A DNA stretch of 47,912 bases from CANQBR01 sp964641395 (lineage in GTDB: Bacteria > Bacillota > Negativicutes > Acidaminococcales > Acidaminococcaceae), in contig CAZXKQ010000011.1 of assembly GCA_964641395.1 (NCBI GenBank), positions 1 through 47,912 of the forward strand. The letters are read 5' to 3'. Under the pieces are notes generated by a model. That model did not search any database and was not told the DNA's origin. It worked only from the letters and a program-made list of their open reading frames with translations. Positions 1 to 7,732 of the stretch are shown piece by piece (within the stretch, counting starts at the first letter, position 1; each line of letters begins with the position of its first letter). Position numbers and translations under genes: made by a program.

Positions 1-71
<71 letters not shown>

Positions 72-80
72 ATGTTTGTA

Positions 81-165
81 TGGTGGAGAGGGTTGGATTC
101 GAACCAACGAAGCGAAACGCGGCAGATTTACAGTCTGCTCCCTTTAGCCACTCGGGAACCTCTCC
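81..165 (-). tRNA. tRNA-Tyr (GTA) with encoded CCA
   Basis: The minus strand gives a class II tRNA: acceptor GGAGAGG/CCTCTCC, anticodon GTA (complement at 129-131), a long variable arm as expected for bacterial tRNA-Tyr, a T-arm with TTCGAAT, and a genomically encoded 3' CCA at 81-83. A consensus promoter lies just upstream at 182-210. The tRNA continues into the initiator tRNA gene. Confidence 0.96.
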
Positions 166-181
166 GTCAACAACAGCACTA

Positions 182-210
182 ATTATACCGTATAAAGGGG
201 GCCTTGTCAA
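182..210 (-). promoter_or_regulatory. sigma-70-type promoter of the tRNA-Tyr/tRNA-fMet unit
   Basis: On the minus strand, TTGACA (205-210) and TATAAT (182-187) are separated by 17 bases, a perfect consensus match. The start would be near 175, ten bases before the mature tRNA-Tyr 5' end. Such a strong promoter suits stable RNA genes. Confidence 0.85.
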
Positions 211-218
211 CAGGGAAA

Positions 219-899
219 TTAGCTTTTTTCCCCTAAGACCAGGGGTGGCAGCACCTCCAAGCCCTGGCTGCCTCCCTTCACCGCCTCCAGGAGGAAGAGC
301 CAGGCCGGCTTGGCCACATCGCTGTGGAGGAAGCGCAGCCTCTTAGGCATCAGCCCCTGGGCCCGCAGCAGCTCCAGGGTTTCCACCAGGCGCTCCGGCA
401 GCTGGCAGAGGGCGAAGCGGCCTCGGAAGCGTACCGCCCAGGCCGCGGCGGCGATGAAGTCCGCCAGGGTCCCTGCCACCTCATGACAGGCGGCGGTGCC
501 TATCTGCCGCTGCCTGCCTCCCTTCCTGTAGGGGGGGTTGGCCACTACCAGGTCGAAACTCTCCGGCGGCAGCAGCTCCCGGTAGGCCGCCACGTCTCCC
601 TGGAGGAAGACCGCCTGCCGGGCCAGCTGGTTGAGGGCGGCGCTGCGCCGGGCCAGTTCCAGCACCCGGGGATTGATGTCCACCCCCGTCACCTGGGCCG
701 CTCCCCGGGCCAGGAGTAAGAGGGAGATGGCGGCAGTGCCGCAGCCCAGCTCCAACACCTTGGCCTCCCGCACTAAGTGGGGAAAGCGGGCCAGCAGTAC
801 AGAGTCCGTAGTGAAGGGAAACTCCTCCCTGCTCTGGTAGAGCCTGTAGCCGCAGTCCGGCAGGTAGTCCAGCCGCAGCCCTTCTTCAGTCCCGGCCAT
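219..899 (-). CDS. tRNA1(Val) A37 N6-methyltransferase family protein (TrmN6/YabB-like)
   Basis: A 226-residue class I SAM-dependent methyltransferase. The SAM-binding motif ELGCGT is at residues 50-55, the acidic GVDIN at 72-76, and the N6-adenine catalytic NPPY at 121-124. Length and the N-terminal DYLPDCGYRLYQ segment match the TrmN6/YfiC/YabB group that methylates A37 of tRNA-Val. It is the last gene of the decarboxylase-tmk-holB-ricT cluster, the same place yabB holds in Bacillus, although yabA is absent between it and ricT. The ATG follows the ricT stop after three bases, so translation is probably coupled. The exact tRNA target is inferred from family only. Confidence 0.85.
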   Translation of the reverse strand: MAGTEEGLRLDYLPDCGYRLYQSREEFPFTTDSVLLARFPHLVREAKVLELGCGTAAISLLLLARGAAQVTGVDINPRVLELARRSAALNQLARQAVFLQGDVAAYRELLPPESFDLVVANPPYRKGGRQRQIGTAACHEVAGTLADFIAAAAWAVRFRGRFALCQLPERLVETLELLRAQGLMPKRLRFLHSDVAKPAWLFLLEAVKGGSQGLEVLPPLVLGEKS

Positions 900-902
900 G
901 GC

Positions 903-1739
903 CTAGACCCCGGCCTGCTCCGCCGTCACCACCTCGTCCCACTCCACCTGGATCACGTTGTTAGGGGCTAGCTGGACGCTGGCAGTGTGGCCGGCCTTGT
1001 TCACCCCTATCACCTTCCCCTCTCCCAGGGGGGTGGCCACCAGGGCCCCCAGCTTGGGGGCGTCCACCTTCTCCCTCTTGCCCTTGGCCGCATTGGCCTT
1101 GCTGTAGCTCTCGCATTCGTACTTGAGGCAGCAGAGGAGGCGGCCGCAGATGCCGGAGATCTTGCTGGGGTTGAGGCTCAGGTTCTGCTCCTTGGCCATG
1201 CGGATGGACACCGGCTCAAAGTCCCCTAGGAAGGTGGCGCAGCAGAGGGGCCGGCCGCAGCAGCCTATGCCTCCCAGCATCTTGGCCTCGTCCCTCACCC
1301 CTATCTGCCGCAGCTCGATGCGGGTGCGGAAGACGGCCGCCAGGTTCTTCACCAGTTCCCTAAAGTCCACCCGGCCGTCAGCCGTATAGTAAAAGGTGAT
1401 CTTGTTCACGTCAAAGGTGAAGTCCACGTCTACCAAGCGCATCCCCAGGCCCAGGTTCTTGATCTTGCGCAGGCAGATATTGTAGGCCTCCTTCTCCCGG
1501 ATCTTGTTTTCCGCCAGCTTGGCGTCATCCTCGGGGGTAGCCTTCCGCAGCACCTGCTTCAAAGGGCTGGTCATGCTGCCCTCCTCCACCTCCTTGGGCC
1601 CCAGGGCCACGTGGCCGTACTCCAGGCCCCGGGCCGTCTCCACTATCACCGGATCCCCCTTGACCACCCCGGTGTCGCCAGGGTCGAAGTAGTATATCTT
1701 GCAGGCCTTCTTAAAGCGCACTCCTACGATGGTAGCCAT
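903..1739 (-). CDS. ricT: PSP1-domain protein RicT/YaaT
   Basis: Reading from ATG 1739 gives 278 residues. This start is preferred over the longer frame because GGAGGTG sits about 7 bases upstream. The PSP1 domain carries the family's conserved cysteines: C160, C161, C166, C167, C198, C203 and C204. In Bacillus, RicT forms the Y-complex with RicA and RicF, which carries Fe-S clusters and steers RNase Y processing of mRNA as well as sporulation and competence. The RNase Y gene is about 19 kb away in this same window. Gene order tmk-holB-ricT is the conserved Bacillota arrangement. Whether RicA/RicF exist here cannot be seen. Confidence 0.92.
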   Translation of the reverse strand: MATIVGVRFKKACKIYYFDPGDTGVVKGDPVIVETARGLEYGHVALGPKEVEEGSMTSPLKQVLRKATPEDDAKLAENKIREKEAYNICLRKIKNLGLGMRLVDVDFTFDVNKITFYYTADGRVDFRELVKNLAAVFRTRIELRQIGVRDEAKMLGGIGCCGRPLCCATFLGDFEPVSIRMAKEQNLSLNPSKISGICGRLLCCLKYECESYSKANAAKGKREKVDAPKLGALVATPLGEGKVIGVNKAGHTASVQLAPNNVIQVEWDEVVTAEQAGV

Positions 1740-1743
1740 CTTC

Positions 1744-2778
1744 TCACACCTCCAAGTCATCATTCAGCTGTAAAAGTAGTTGCTCCAAGGCCAGCCTCAC
1801 CCCTACGCTGCCTGCCAGCCGTTCCCCGCTCCGGCTGGCGTGGGCGTAAGCCCGGCGCACTGCGGCTCTGGCGAACCTGGCAGCCAGGGGGGAAAGCCTG
1901 GCCTCCCTATCTAGATTGTAGATACAGGCCCCTGCCCCCTCCTGCAGGAGCAGGATGTCGTGTAAAAGCTGGCTGCAGCTTATGGCCAGCAGCAGGGCCT
2001 GGGGCCGCTGATAACTGTTAAGGTCCAGGCCCTCTAGGCGGCTGAGGGGGTAGCGGAGGGGCAGGCCTTCCAGAAAGGCCAGGGCCTGCTCCCTGGCAGC
2101 CAGGGCCCCTCCCCCCTCCTGGGCCTCCCCCTGGGATAGCTCCAGGGCCAGGCCTAGGGAGCCCTCTGCCAGGCGGGCCAGGGTGCGGGCCTCCTGGGCC
2201 GGCACCTGCCGTTGCACCAGGGCCTGCACCAGCAGCTCCTCCGGCAGGGGGGCGAAGTTCAGCCGCACCGCCCGCGAGCGGATGGTAGGCAGCAGGCGGC
2301 CGGCCCGCTCCGCCACCAGGATGAAGAGCCAGCCTGCCGTAGGCTCTTCTAAGAGTTTCAGCAGCCCTGCCGCCGCCTCTGCCGACAGCTTGTCCGCATT
2401 GTTGATCAGGCAGACCTTGTAGGGGGAGAGGACGGGGGCGAAGCCCCCCTGATCCCGCAGGGCGCCGATCTGCTCGATGCTGATCACCGTGGTGGCCTTG
2501 CTGCTGCCGAAGACCCCTATGTCCATATAGATAAAGTCCGGATGGGCCTTGCTGAAGCCGCCGTCGGCAAAGTTCAACAGCTTACAGGAGGGGCACTGGC
2601 AGTCCTCCTCCCTGCCTCCCTGGAGGCAGAGGAGGCTGCGGGCGAATTCCGCCGCCAAAAGCCGCTTCCCCACCCCGTTAGGGCCGGAGAAGAGGAGGGC
2701 GTGGGGCCGCTCCTGCCGCTGGAGGAAGGCCTCCAGGAAGGCCTTCACCTGTTTCTGGCCTAAAACCCGCCCCCACAT
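1744..2778 (-). CDS. holB: DNA polymerase III delta' subunit
   Basis: A 344-residue AAA+ clamp-loader subunit. Walker A GPNGVGKR lies at residues 32-39, followed by the zinc-binding cysteine set (C51, C60, C62, C65) typical of delta'/gamma. The sensor-like run SAEAAAGLLKLLEEP and the SRAVRLNF segment are family hallmarks. It helps load the beta clamp at the replication fork. Its ATG overlaps the tmk stop (TGATG), so the two are translationally coupled. The N-terminal WGRVLGQKQV is the normal start for the family. Confidence 0.93.
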   Translation of the reverse strand: MWGRVLGQKQVKAFLEAFLQRQERPHALLFSGPNGVGKRLLAAEFARSLLCLQGGREEDCQCPSCKLLNFADGGFSKAHPDFIYMDIGVFGSSKATTVISIEQIGALRDQGGFAPVLSPYKVCLINNADKLSAEAAAGLLKLLEEPTAGWLFILVAERAGRLLPTIRSRAVRLNFAPLPEELLVQALVQRQVPAQEARTLARLAEGSLGLALELSQGEAQEGGGALAAREQALAFLEGLPLRYPLSRLEGLDLNSYQRPQALLLAISCSQLLHDILLLQEGAGACIYNLDREARLSPLAARFARAAVRRAYAHASRSGERLAGSVGVRLALEQLLLQLNDDLEV

Positions 2779-3416
2779 CAGCCGCCACCTAGGAGGCCGT
2801 GGGCCTCCAGGGCCTGGAGCAGCCGTTTGGTCACCTCTTCCTCCCTGCCTAGGGCGTCTACCAGGCAGTAGCCGGGCCGGCTGGCGGCCAGGGCGGCGAA
2901 GCCCTGGCGCAGGGCCTGCTGGAAGTCTAGGCCGGCCGCCTCATACCGGTCTACTATCCCCCGCCGGGCCCGCCGCTCTAAGAGGGCCACGGGGGGAGCG
3001 TCTAGGATCAAGGTCAGGTCCGGGGCCAGGCCCCCGGTGGCGTAATCGTTCAAGGCCTGGAGCCGCTCTATCTCCTCCTGCCCCTTGCCGGCGGCGTACC
3101 CCTGGTAGACCAGGGTGGAAGCGCTGAAACGGTCGCAGATCACCACCCTCCCCTCCGCCAGGGCCGGCCGCAGCAGCTTTTCTACGTGCTCGCTGCGGGC
3201 CGCCAGGTAGAGGAGGGCCTGGCTGGCCGTATTCAGGGGCAGGGAGGCGTCCAGCACCAAGGCCCGCACCCTTTCTGCCAGGGCCGTGCCGCCCGGCTCC
3301 CTAGTCAGCAGCACCTGGCGGCCCCTGGCCTCCAAGGCCTGCTTTAACAGCAGGGCCTGGGTGGACTTTCCGGTGCCGTCTATGCCCTCCAGGGCGATGA
3401 AGAGGCCCCTGCTCAT
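2778..3416 (-). CDS. tmk: thymidylate kinase (dTMP kinase)
   Basis: It phosphorylates dTMP to dTDP. The P-loop GIDGTGKST is close to the N-terminus, followed by the DR(F) motif with STLVYQGYAAG and a LID region containing RRARRGIVDRYE. From ATG 3416 the protein is 212 residues and begins SRGLFIALEGIDG, the usual family start. An upstream ATG at 3431 would add five residues and cannot be excluded, because both have modest purine-rich sequences before them. It sits between the fold-I decarboxylase and holB. The yaaQ/yaaR genes that separate tmk and holB in Bacillus are missing. Confidence 0.93.
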   Translation of the reverse strand: MSRGLFIALEGIDGTGKSTQALLLKQALEARGRQVLLTREPGGTALAERVRALVLDASLPLNTASQALLYLAARSEHVEKLLRPALAEGRVVICDRFSASTLVYQGYAAGKGQEEIERLQALNDYATGGLAPDLTLILDAPPVALLERRARRGIVDRYEAAGLDFQQALRQGFAALAASRPGYCLVDALGREEEVTKRLLQALEAHGLLGGG

Positions 3417-3445
3417 CTCTGTCAACCTCATCTTTCTCCGTTCCC

Positions 3446-4885
3446 TTATTTCAACACCCGCAGGGTGGCCAGGCTGGCATCACTGGGGCCGCTCACCGTC
3501 AGGCCCAGGCGGAGCTGTTCCTGGCAGTAGGCCGCCACCTGGGGACTCAGCCTCTCCCCCGGCAGCAGTACCGGTATGCCGGGAGGGTAGAAGCCCACCT
3601 GCTCCCCGCTGAGCCGGCCCACCGCCTCCCTGAAGGGCAGCCTTTCCTGGGGGGCGAAGAAGGCCTCCCTGGGGGTGGCCCCCACCTCCGGCAGGGGGAG
3701 CTGCCCCGCCGCCCCGCAGCCGGCCAAAGGAGGCCTGGCCTCTGCCGCCAGCTCCTGGAAGACCTGGGCCAGGCGGCCTAGGGCGGCCTGATAGTCCGGC
3801 CCTCTGTCGGCGCCGGTCACTAAGAAGAGGACGTTCTCTCTATCTGCTAATTCCACTGCCACCCGCTGGCGGCGCAGGGCGGCGGCTACCTCCGGCCCTG
3901 TGTAGCCCAGGCCGGCGCAGTTCACCGTCACCTTGGTAGGATCCAGGGGGAAGGGGGCGGCCTCTGCCTCAGTCAGCAGCCGCAGGCCAGGCAGTCCGGC
4001 CAAGAGGCTGCGCAGCTGGGCGGCCGCCGCCAAGGCAGCCTCCACCAGGGCCCGGCCCTGGCTGGCCATCTGCCGCAGGGCCTCGTCCAAGGAGGCCAGG
4101 AGGTAGTAGTTAGGGCTGGTGCTGCCTAAGAGGCTCATAGCCGCCGCCATCCTGGCCACCTCCAGCCTTTCCCCCTGCACCAGCAGGAGGCTGGCCTGGG
4201 TGAGGGCAGGGAGCAGCTTGTGGCTGCTCTGGGCGCTGGCGTCGGCGCCACAGGCCAGGGCGGAGGGAGGCAGCTGGGGGCTGAAGCCTAGGTGGGCGCC
4301 GTGGGCCTCATCTACCAGCAGCAGGGCCCCCTGGGCATGGCAGCTGGCCGCTATGGCCGGCAGGTCCGCCGCCAGGCCGTAGTAGGAGGGACTGGTCACC
4401 AGCACCCCCTTGATGTCCCTGTCTTGGGCCAGGGCCGCCGCCACCGCCTCAGCCTCCACCTGGGTGGCCAGGGCCAGGTCCTGCCGGTAGGCAGGGAGGA
4501 GGTAGCTAGGCTCCAAGCCTGCCAAAATCAGGCCTGCCGCCACGCTGCGGTGGGCGTTGCGAGGCAGGAGGAGCTTATCCCCTGGCTCCAGGGCCCCTAG
4601 CAGCATGGCCTCTACCGCCTGGGTGGTGCCGTTAGGGGCGTAGAAGGCGGCGGCGGCCCCGTAGAGTTCTGCCGCCAAGGCCTGGCCCGCCGCCAGGTAG
4701 CTGGAGGGGCTGTGGAGGTCGTCCAGCTCCTGCATCAGGGAGACGTCAAGGGCCAGGGCAGGGCCTAACAGCCTCGCCAGGCCGGGGGAGGCCCCCCGTC
4801 CCCCCTTGTGGCCCGGGGTGTGGAAGGGGTAGACCCCTTCCTGCCTATAACGCTCCATGGCCTCTAGCAGGCTCAGCTCCCCCAT
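3446..4885 (-). CDS. fold-I PLP Orn/Lys/Arg decarboxylase (YaaO/SpeA-like)
   Basis: From ATG 4885 the protein has 479 residues; GGGGAGG just upstream supports this over the GTG at 4900. Counting from the longer frame, it shows HTPGHKGG at 27-34, the cofactor-contacting NGTT at 90-93, DEAH at 197-200 and the Schiff-base lysine K228 in SSHK. This is the short (about 480-residue) Gram-positive form lacking the N-terminal wing domain of the E. coli inducible enzymes. Substrate (arginine, lysine or ornithine) cannot be fixed from sequence. It lies first in the tmk-holB-ricT operon, as yaaO does in Bacillus, and directly downstream of an unrelated fold-III decarboxylase. Confidence 0.88.
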   Translation of the reverse strand: MGELSLLEAMERYRQEGVYPFHTPGHKGGRGASPGLARLLGPALALDVSLMQELDDLHSPSSYLAAGQALAAELYGAAAAFYAPNGTTQAVEAMLLGALEPGDKLLLPRNAHRSVAAGLILAGLEPSYLLPAYRQDLALATQVEAEAVAAALAQDRDIKGVLVTSPSYYGLAADLPAIAASCHAQGALLLVDEAHGAHLGFSPQLPPSALACGADASAQSSHKLLPALTQASLLLVQGERLEVARMAAAMSLLGSTSPNYYLLASLDEALRQMASQGRALVEAALAAAAQLRSLLAGLPGLRLLTEAEAAPFPLDPTKVTVNCAGLGYTGPEVAAALRRQRVAVELADRENVLFLVTGADRGPDYQAALGRLAQVFQELAAEARPPLAGCGAAGQLPLPEVGATPREAFFAPQERLPFREAVGRLSGEQVGFYPPGIPVLLPGERLSPQVAAYCQEQLRLGLTVSGPSDASLATLRVLK

Positions 4886-4925
4886 GGCCCCTCCCCGCAC
4901 TCTGTGCTAAATTTATCCATAACAT

Positions 4926-4939
4926 ATTATACCACAAAA
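4926..4939 (-). promoter_or_regulatory. extended -10 promoter for the decarboxylase-tmk-holB operon
   Basis: The minus strand reads TTTTGTGGTATAAT, with TG-n-TATAAT as an extended -10 and no convincing -35. The predicted start near 4919 leaves a leader of about 34 bases. Nearly the same 14-mer recurs at 6225 and 35678. Confidence 0.7.
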
Positions 4940-4975
4940 GGGCCCGCCCTGCCCCCTGCCGCCAGGGAGAAAGAG

Positions 4976-5012
4976 AAAAACTCCGAGGCCCGCCTACAGC
5001 CGGCACCCGGAG
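4976..5012 (-). terminator. intrinsic terminator after the fold-III decarboxylase
   Basis: On the minus strand CTCCG (5012-5008) pairs with CGGAG (4985-4981), enclosing an inner GCC/GGC pairing, and is followed by TTTTT at 4980-4976. It lies about 20 bases after the decarboxylase stop and before the next operon's promoter. Confidence 0.65.
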
Positions 5013-5030
5013 CTGGTTTTCTCTTAGAGC

Positions 5031-6182
5031 TTACAGGCCTAGGCTGGCCGCCACCTCTTCCCAGACTACGAAGCGGGCCTTGCTGAAACCGTTAAAGGTG
5101 GTGGCAGAGGCCGAGGTATAGGCGCCGCAGCTAGGCACCAGGAGCCTGTCCCCCACCTCCAGGGGGACGGTCATCCTGCCCCGGAACATAATGTCCAGGG
5201 AGTCGCAGCTGGGGCCGGCAAAGGTGGCCGCCACCCGGGAACGCCCCTCCTTGAAGCTCAGCAGCTTAAAGTCCCACTGGTCGAAGAGCACTCCGGAGAA
5301 GGTGCCGTAGAGGCCCTCGTCTAGGAAGTACCAGGGCTGGCCTCCCCGCTCGTTGAGGCCGATGACGGAGCAGATCAGGTTCACCGCCGTACCGCAGATG
5401 TAGCGGCCCGGCTCGCACCAGGCCTCCGCCTGGGGAAAGTCCTCGTCTAGGCGGGCCTGGATCTGGCGCAACAGCTCCCGCAGGTTGAAGCGCACCTTGG
5501 GCTCAGGTATGGGGAAGCCGCCGCCGATGTCGATCACCCGCAGGGGCAGCCCTGCCTCCGCCGCCTCTTCGAAGAGCTGGGCCGCCAGGTCCATCCCCCA
5601 CAGGTAGGGGTCGGCGGTAACCGTCTGGCTGCCTACGTGGAAGGCTATGCCTGCCATGTCCAGGCCGGCTTCCTTGGCCTGCCGCATCAGGCCCAGGGCC
5701 GCTTCCTTGGAGGCGCCGAACTTTTTATTTAAATCTACATGGGCAGAGGAATTGTCGATGCGCAGGCGGAGGAGGACGGTGGCTCCCGGGCAGGCCTTTT
5801 GGATCTTGGCGATCTCCGATGCGTTGTCAAAGGTCATCTTCCGTACGGAGCAGTCCCGGCAGGCTGCCAGCCCCGCCTCCGTCTTAACCGGATTGGCGTA
5901 GATCAACCGCTCCCCCTCTATGCCCATGGCCGCCAGGGTGCGGATCTCCCCGTCGCTGGCCACGTCGAAGCAGGAGCCGGCCTCCTGCAGCACCTGTAGG
6001 ATAGCAGGGTGGGGGTTGGCCTTGATGGCGTAGTGCACCTTGACCCGGGGCAGGTACTTGCGCAAGAGGGCGTAATTGCGTTTCACCTGGTTGACGGAAA
6101 GCACCAGGAGGGGCGAGCCGTAGGCGGCTGCCAACTGCTCCACGGCTTCCCGGCCGATTTGGAAAACCTCTGCTGTTCTCAT
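5031..6182 (-). CDS. fold-III PLP lysine/ornithine decarboxylase (Selenomonas LDC-like)
   Basis: A 383-residue alanine-racemase-fold decarboxylase. PLP lysine K54 is in YAIKANPHP, followed by FHVGSQ at 181-186, phosphate-binding GGG at 220-222, EPGR at 257-260, the catalytic Cys-Asp pair C326-D327 in GPSCDS, and GAYTSASA around Y355. Stretches such as QPWYFLDEGLYG and NPVK resemble, from memory, the bifunctional Selenomonas ruminantium lysine/ornithine decarboxylase, including the proline after KAN that I recall as important for accepting lysine. In that genus the product cadaverine or putrescine is attached to peptidoglycan. Here it is a single-gene unit with its own promoter and terminator. 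Specificity is inferred. Confidence 0.87.
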   Translation of the reverse strand: MRTAEVFQIGREAVEQLAAAYGSPLLVLSVNQVKRNYALLRKYLPRVKVHYAIKANPHPAILQVLQEAGSCFDVASDGEIRTLAAMGIEGERLIYANPVKTEAGLAACRDCSVRKMTFDNASEIAKIQKACPGATVLLRLRIDNSSAHVDLNKKFGASKEAALGLMRQAKEAGLDMAGIAFHVGSQTVTADPYLWGMDLAAQLFEEAAEAGLPLRVIDIGGGFPIPEPKVRFNLRELLRQIQARLDEDFPQAEAWCEPGRYICGTAVNLICSVIGLNERGGQPWYFLDEGLYGTFSGVLFDQWDFKLLSFKEGRSRVAATFAGPSCDSLDIMFRGRMTVPLEVGDRLLVPSCGAYTSASATTFNGFSKARFVVWEEVAASLGL

Positions 6183-6224
6183 CGCTTACTCCCTTACTAC
6201 CCAGCGGTTTTTATCGCTCATATG

Positions 6225-6252
6225 ATTGTACCACAAAATCGGGAAAGTACAA
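6225..6252 (-). promoter_or_regulatory. promoter of the fold-III decarboxylase
   Basis: Minus strand: TTGTAC (6247-6252), 16 bases, then TACAAT (6225-6230) preceded by TGG, giving an extended -10 within TTTTGTGGTACAAT. The start near 6218 leaves a leader of about 36 bases. Confidence 0.65.
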
Positions 6253-6354
6253 TAGGAAAAGAGCCTGCAAGGGATTTTTTTTGAGGAGGGAGGAAGCCAT
6301 CTGCCGCCACGGCCTTTTACAGGCTTTTTTGTGCCAAAAAGGCGGAATAGGCAG

Positions 6355-6382
6355 AAAAAAGGCAGCTGCCTAAGCAACTGCC
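6355..6382 (-). terminator. intrinsic terminator of serS
   Basis: Minus strand GGCAGTTGC, loop TTAG, GCAGCTGCC, then TTTTTT. The nine-pair stem contains one U-G pair. It lies about 40 bases past the serS stop. Confidence 0.9.
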
Positions 6383-6419
6383 TCGCTCTTTTCTAGCCAG
6401 CTACAGGAGGCCGCAGCCG

Positions 6420-7700
6420 TCACCTGCCTGCCGCCCTGATCACGCTGCAGCCCATATAGGGGCGCAGCACCTCCGGCACTACCACGCTGCCGTCTTCCTG
6501 CTGGTAGTTTTCCAAGATGGCGGCCACGGTACGGCCTACCGCCACTCCGGAGCCGTTAAGGGTGTGGACGAACTCAGGCTTGGCCTTAGGCTCCCTTCTG
6601 AAGCGGATGTTGGCCCGCCGGGCCTGGAAGTCTAGGAAGTTGGAACAGCTGGATATCTCCCGGTAGCAGTTGGCCGCCGGCAGCCACACCTCCAGATCGT
6701 AGGTGGTGGCGCTGCTGAAGCCCAGGTCCCCGGTGCAGAGCCGCACCACGTGGTAGGGCAGGCCCAGCCGCTGCAGCACGTCCTCCGCATCCCTGGTAAG
6801 GCTGTCCAAGGCCTCCCAGGACTCCTCCGGCTTGGTGAACTTCACCAGCTCCACCTTGTTGAACTGGTGCATCCTGATCAGGCCCCTGGTGTCCTTGCCG
6901 GCAGCCCCGGCCTCGGCCCGGAAGCAGGCGCTGTAGGCGGTGTACTTAAGGGGCAGGGCGGCCCCGTCTAGGATCTCGTCCCGGTGATAGTTGGTCACAG
7001 GCACCTCCGCCGTAGGGATGAGGTAGCTGTCCCAGTTCTCCAGCTTGTACATATCCTCCACGAACTTAGGCAGCTGGCCGGTGCCCAGCATGCTGGCGCC
7101 ATTGACCAGGAAGGGAGGGAAGAACTCCGTGTAACCATGCTCCTGGGTGTGCACATCCAGAAAGAAGCTGATCACGGCCCGCTCCAGCCGGGAGCCTAGG
7201 CCCTTGTAGAAGACGTAGCGGGCGCCGCTGACCTTAACTCCCCGCTCAAAGTCCAAGATGCCCAGCCCTTCCCCGATTTCCCAGTGGGGCTTAGGGGTGA
7301 AGGGGAACTTAGTGGGCTCCGACCAGGTCCTGATCACCGGGTTGGCGCTGTCATCGCTGCCCAGGGGGGTGTCGGCCGCCGGTATGTTGGGGATGAGGAG
7401 GAGGATGTCCCGCAGCCGCTGCTCTATCTCCTTCAAGGCCCTGTCGTCGGCGGCGATCTTGTCCCCTATGGCCCGGACCTCCTGCTGTTGCTGGCTGGCG
7501 TCCTGGCCGGCCTTCTTCAGCCTGCCGATGGCCTGGGAGGCGTTATTCCTCTCCTTCTTCAGGGCTTCCACCTGCTGGGTCAGCTCCCGGCGCTGCCTGT
7601 CCAGGGCCAGGAACTCCCCTAGGTCCAGGCTGCCGTTCCGCTTCTTCACTGCCTCTATTACTAGTTCCGGATTATCCCGGACGAACTTCATATCTAACAT
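6420..7700 (-). CDS. serS: seryl-tRNA synthetase
   Basis: A 426-residue class II synthetase that charges tRNA-Ser (and tRNA-Sec where present). The N-terminal long coiled-coil tRNA-binding arm spans roughly residues 25-105, rich in Q, E, K and A. Motif 2 is in FRAEAGAAGKDTRGLIRMHQF and motif 3 in NGSGVAVGRTVAAILEN. Length is normal. GGAGG is seven bases before the ATG. It lies 32 bases after the flavoprotein gene and is probably co-transcribed with it. No T-box leader is visible upstream. Confidence 0.97.
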   Translation of the reverse strand: MLDMKFVRDNPELVIEAVKKRNGSLDLGEFLALDRQRRELTQQVEALKKERNNASQAIGRLKKAGQDASQQQQEVRAIGDKIAADDRALKEIEQRLRDILLLIPNIPAADTPLGSDDSANPVIRTWSEPTKFPFTPKPHWEIGEGLGILDFERGVKVSGARYVFYKGLGSRLERAVISFFLDVHTQEHGYTEFFPPFLVNGASMLGTGQLPKFVEDMYKLENWDSYLIPTAEVPVTNYHRDEILDGAALPLKYTAYSACFRAEAGAAGKDTRGLIRMHQFNKVELVKFTKPEESWEALDSLTRDAEDVLQRLGLPYHVVRLCTGDLGFSSATTYDLEVWLPAANCYREISSCSNFLDFQARRANIRFRREPKAKPEFVHTLNGSGVAVGRTVAAILENYQQEDGSVVVPEVLRPYMGCSVIRAAGR

Positions 7701-7732
7701 AACACAACCTCCACCTGGGCTCCAAGGCCCCC

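Noticed and set aside
6186..6377. A 63-residue minus-strand frame between serS and the fold-III decarboxylase
   Set aside because: It spans the serS terminator and the decarboxylase promoter, has no ribosome-binding site and resembles no family.
7701..7732. T-box leader for serS
   Set aside because: The gap to the upstream flavoprotein gene is only 32 bases and holds just a ribosome-binding site; no T-box core is found upstream of aspS, hisS or alaS either.
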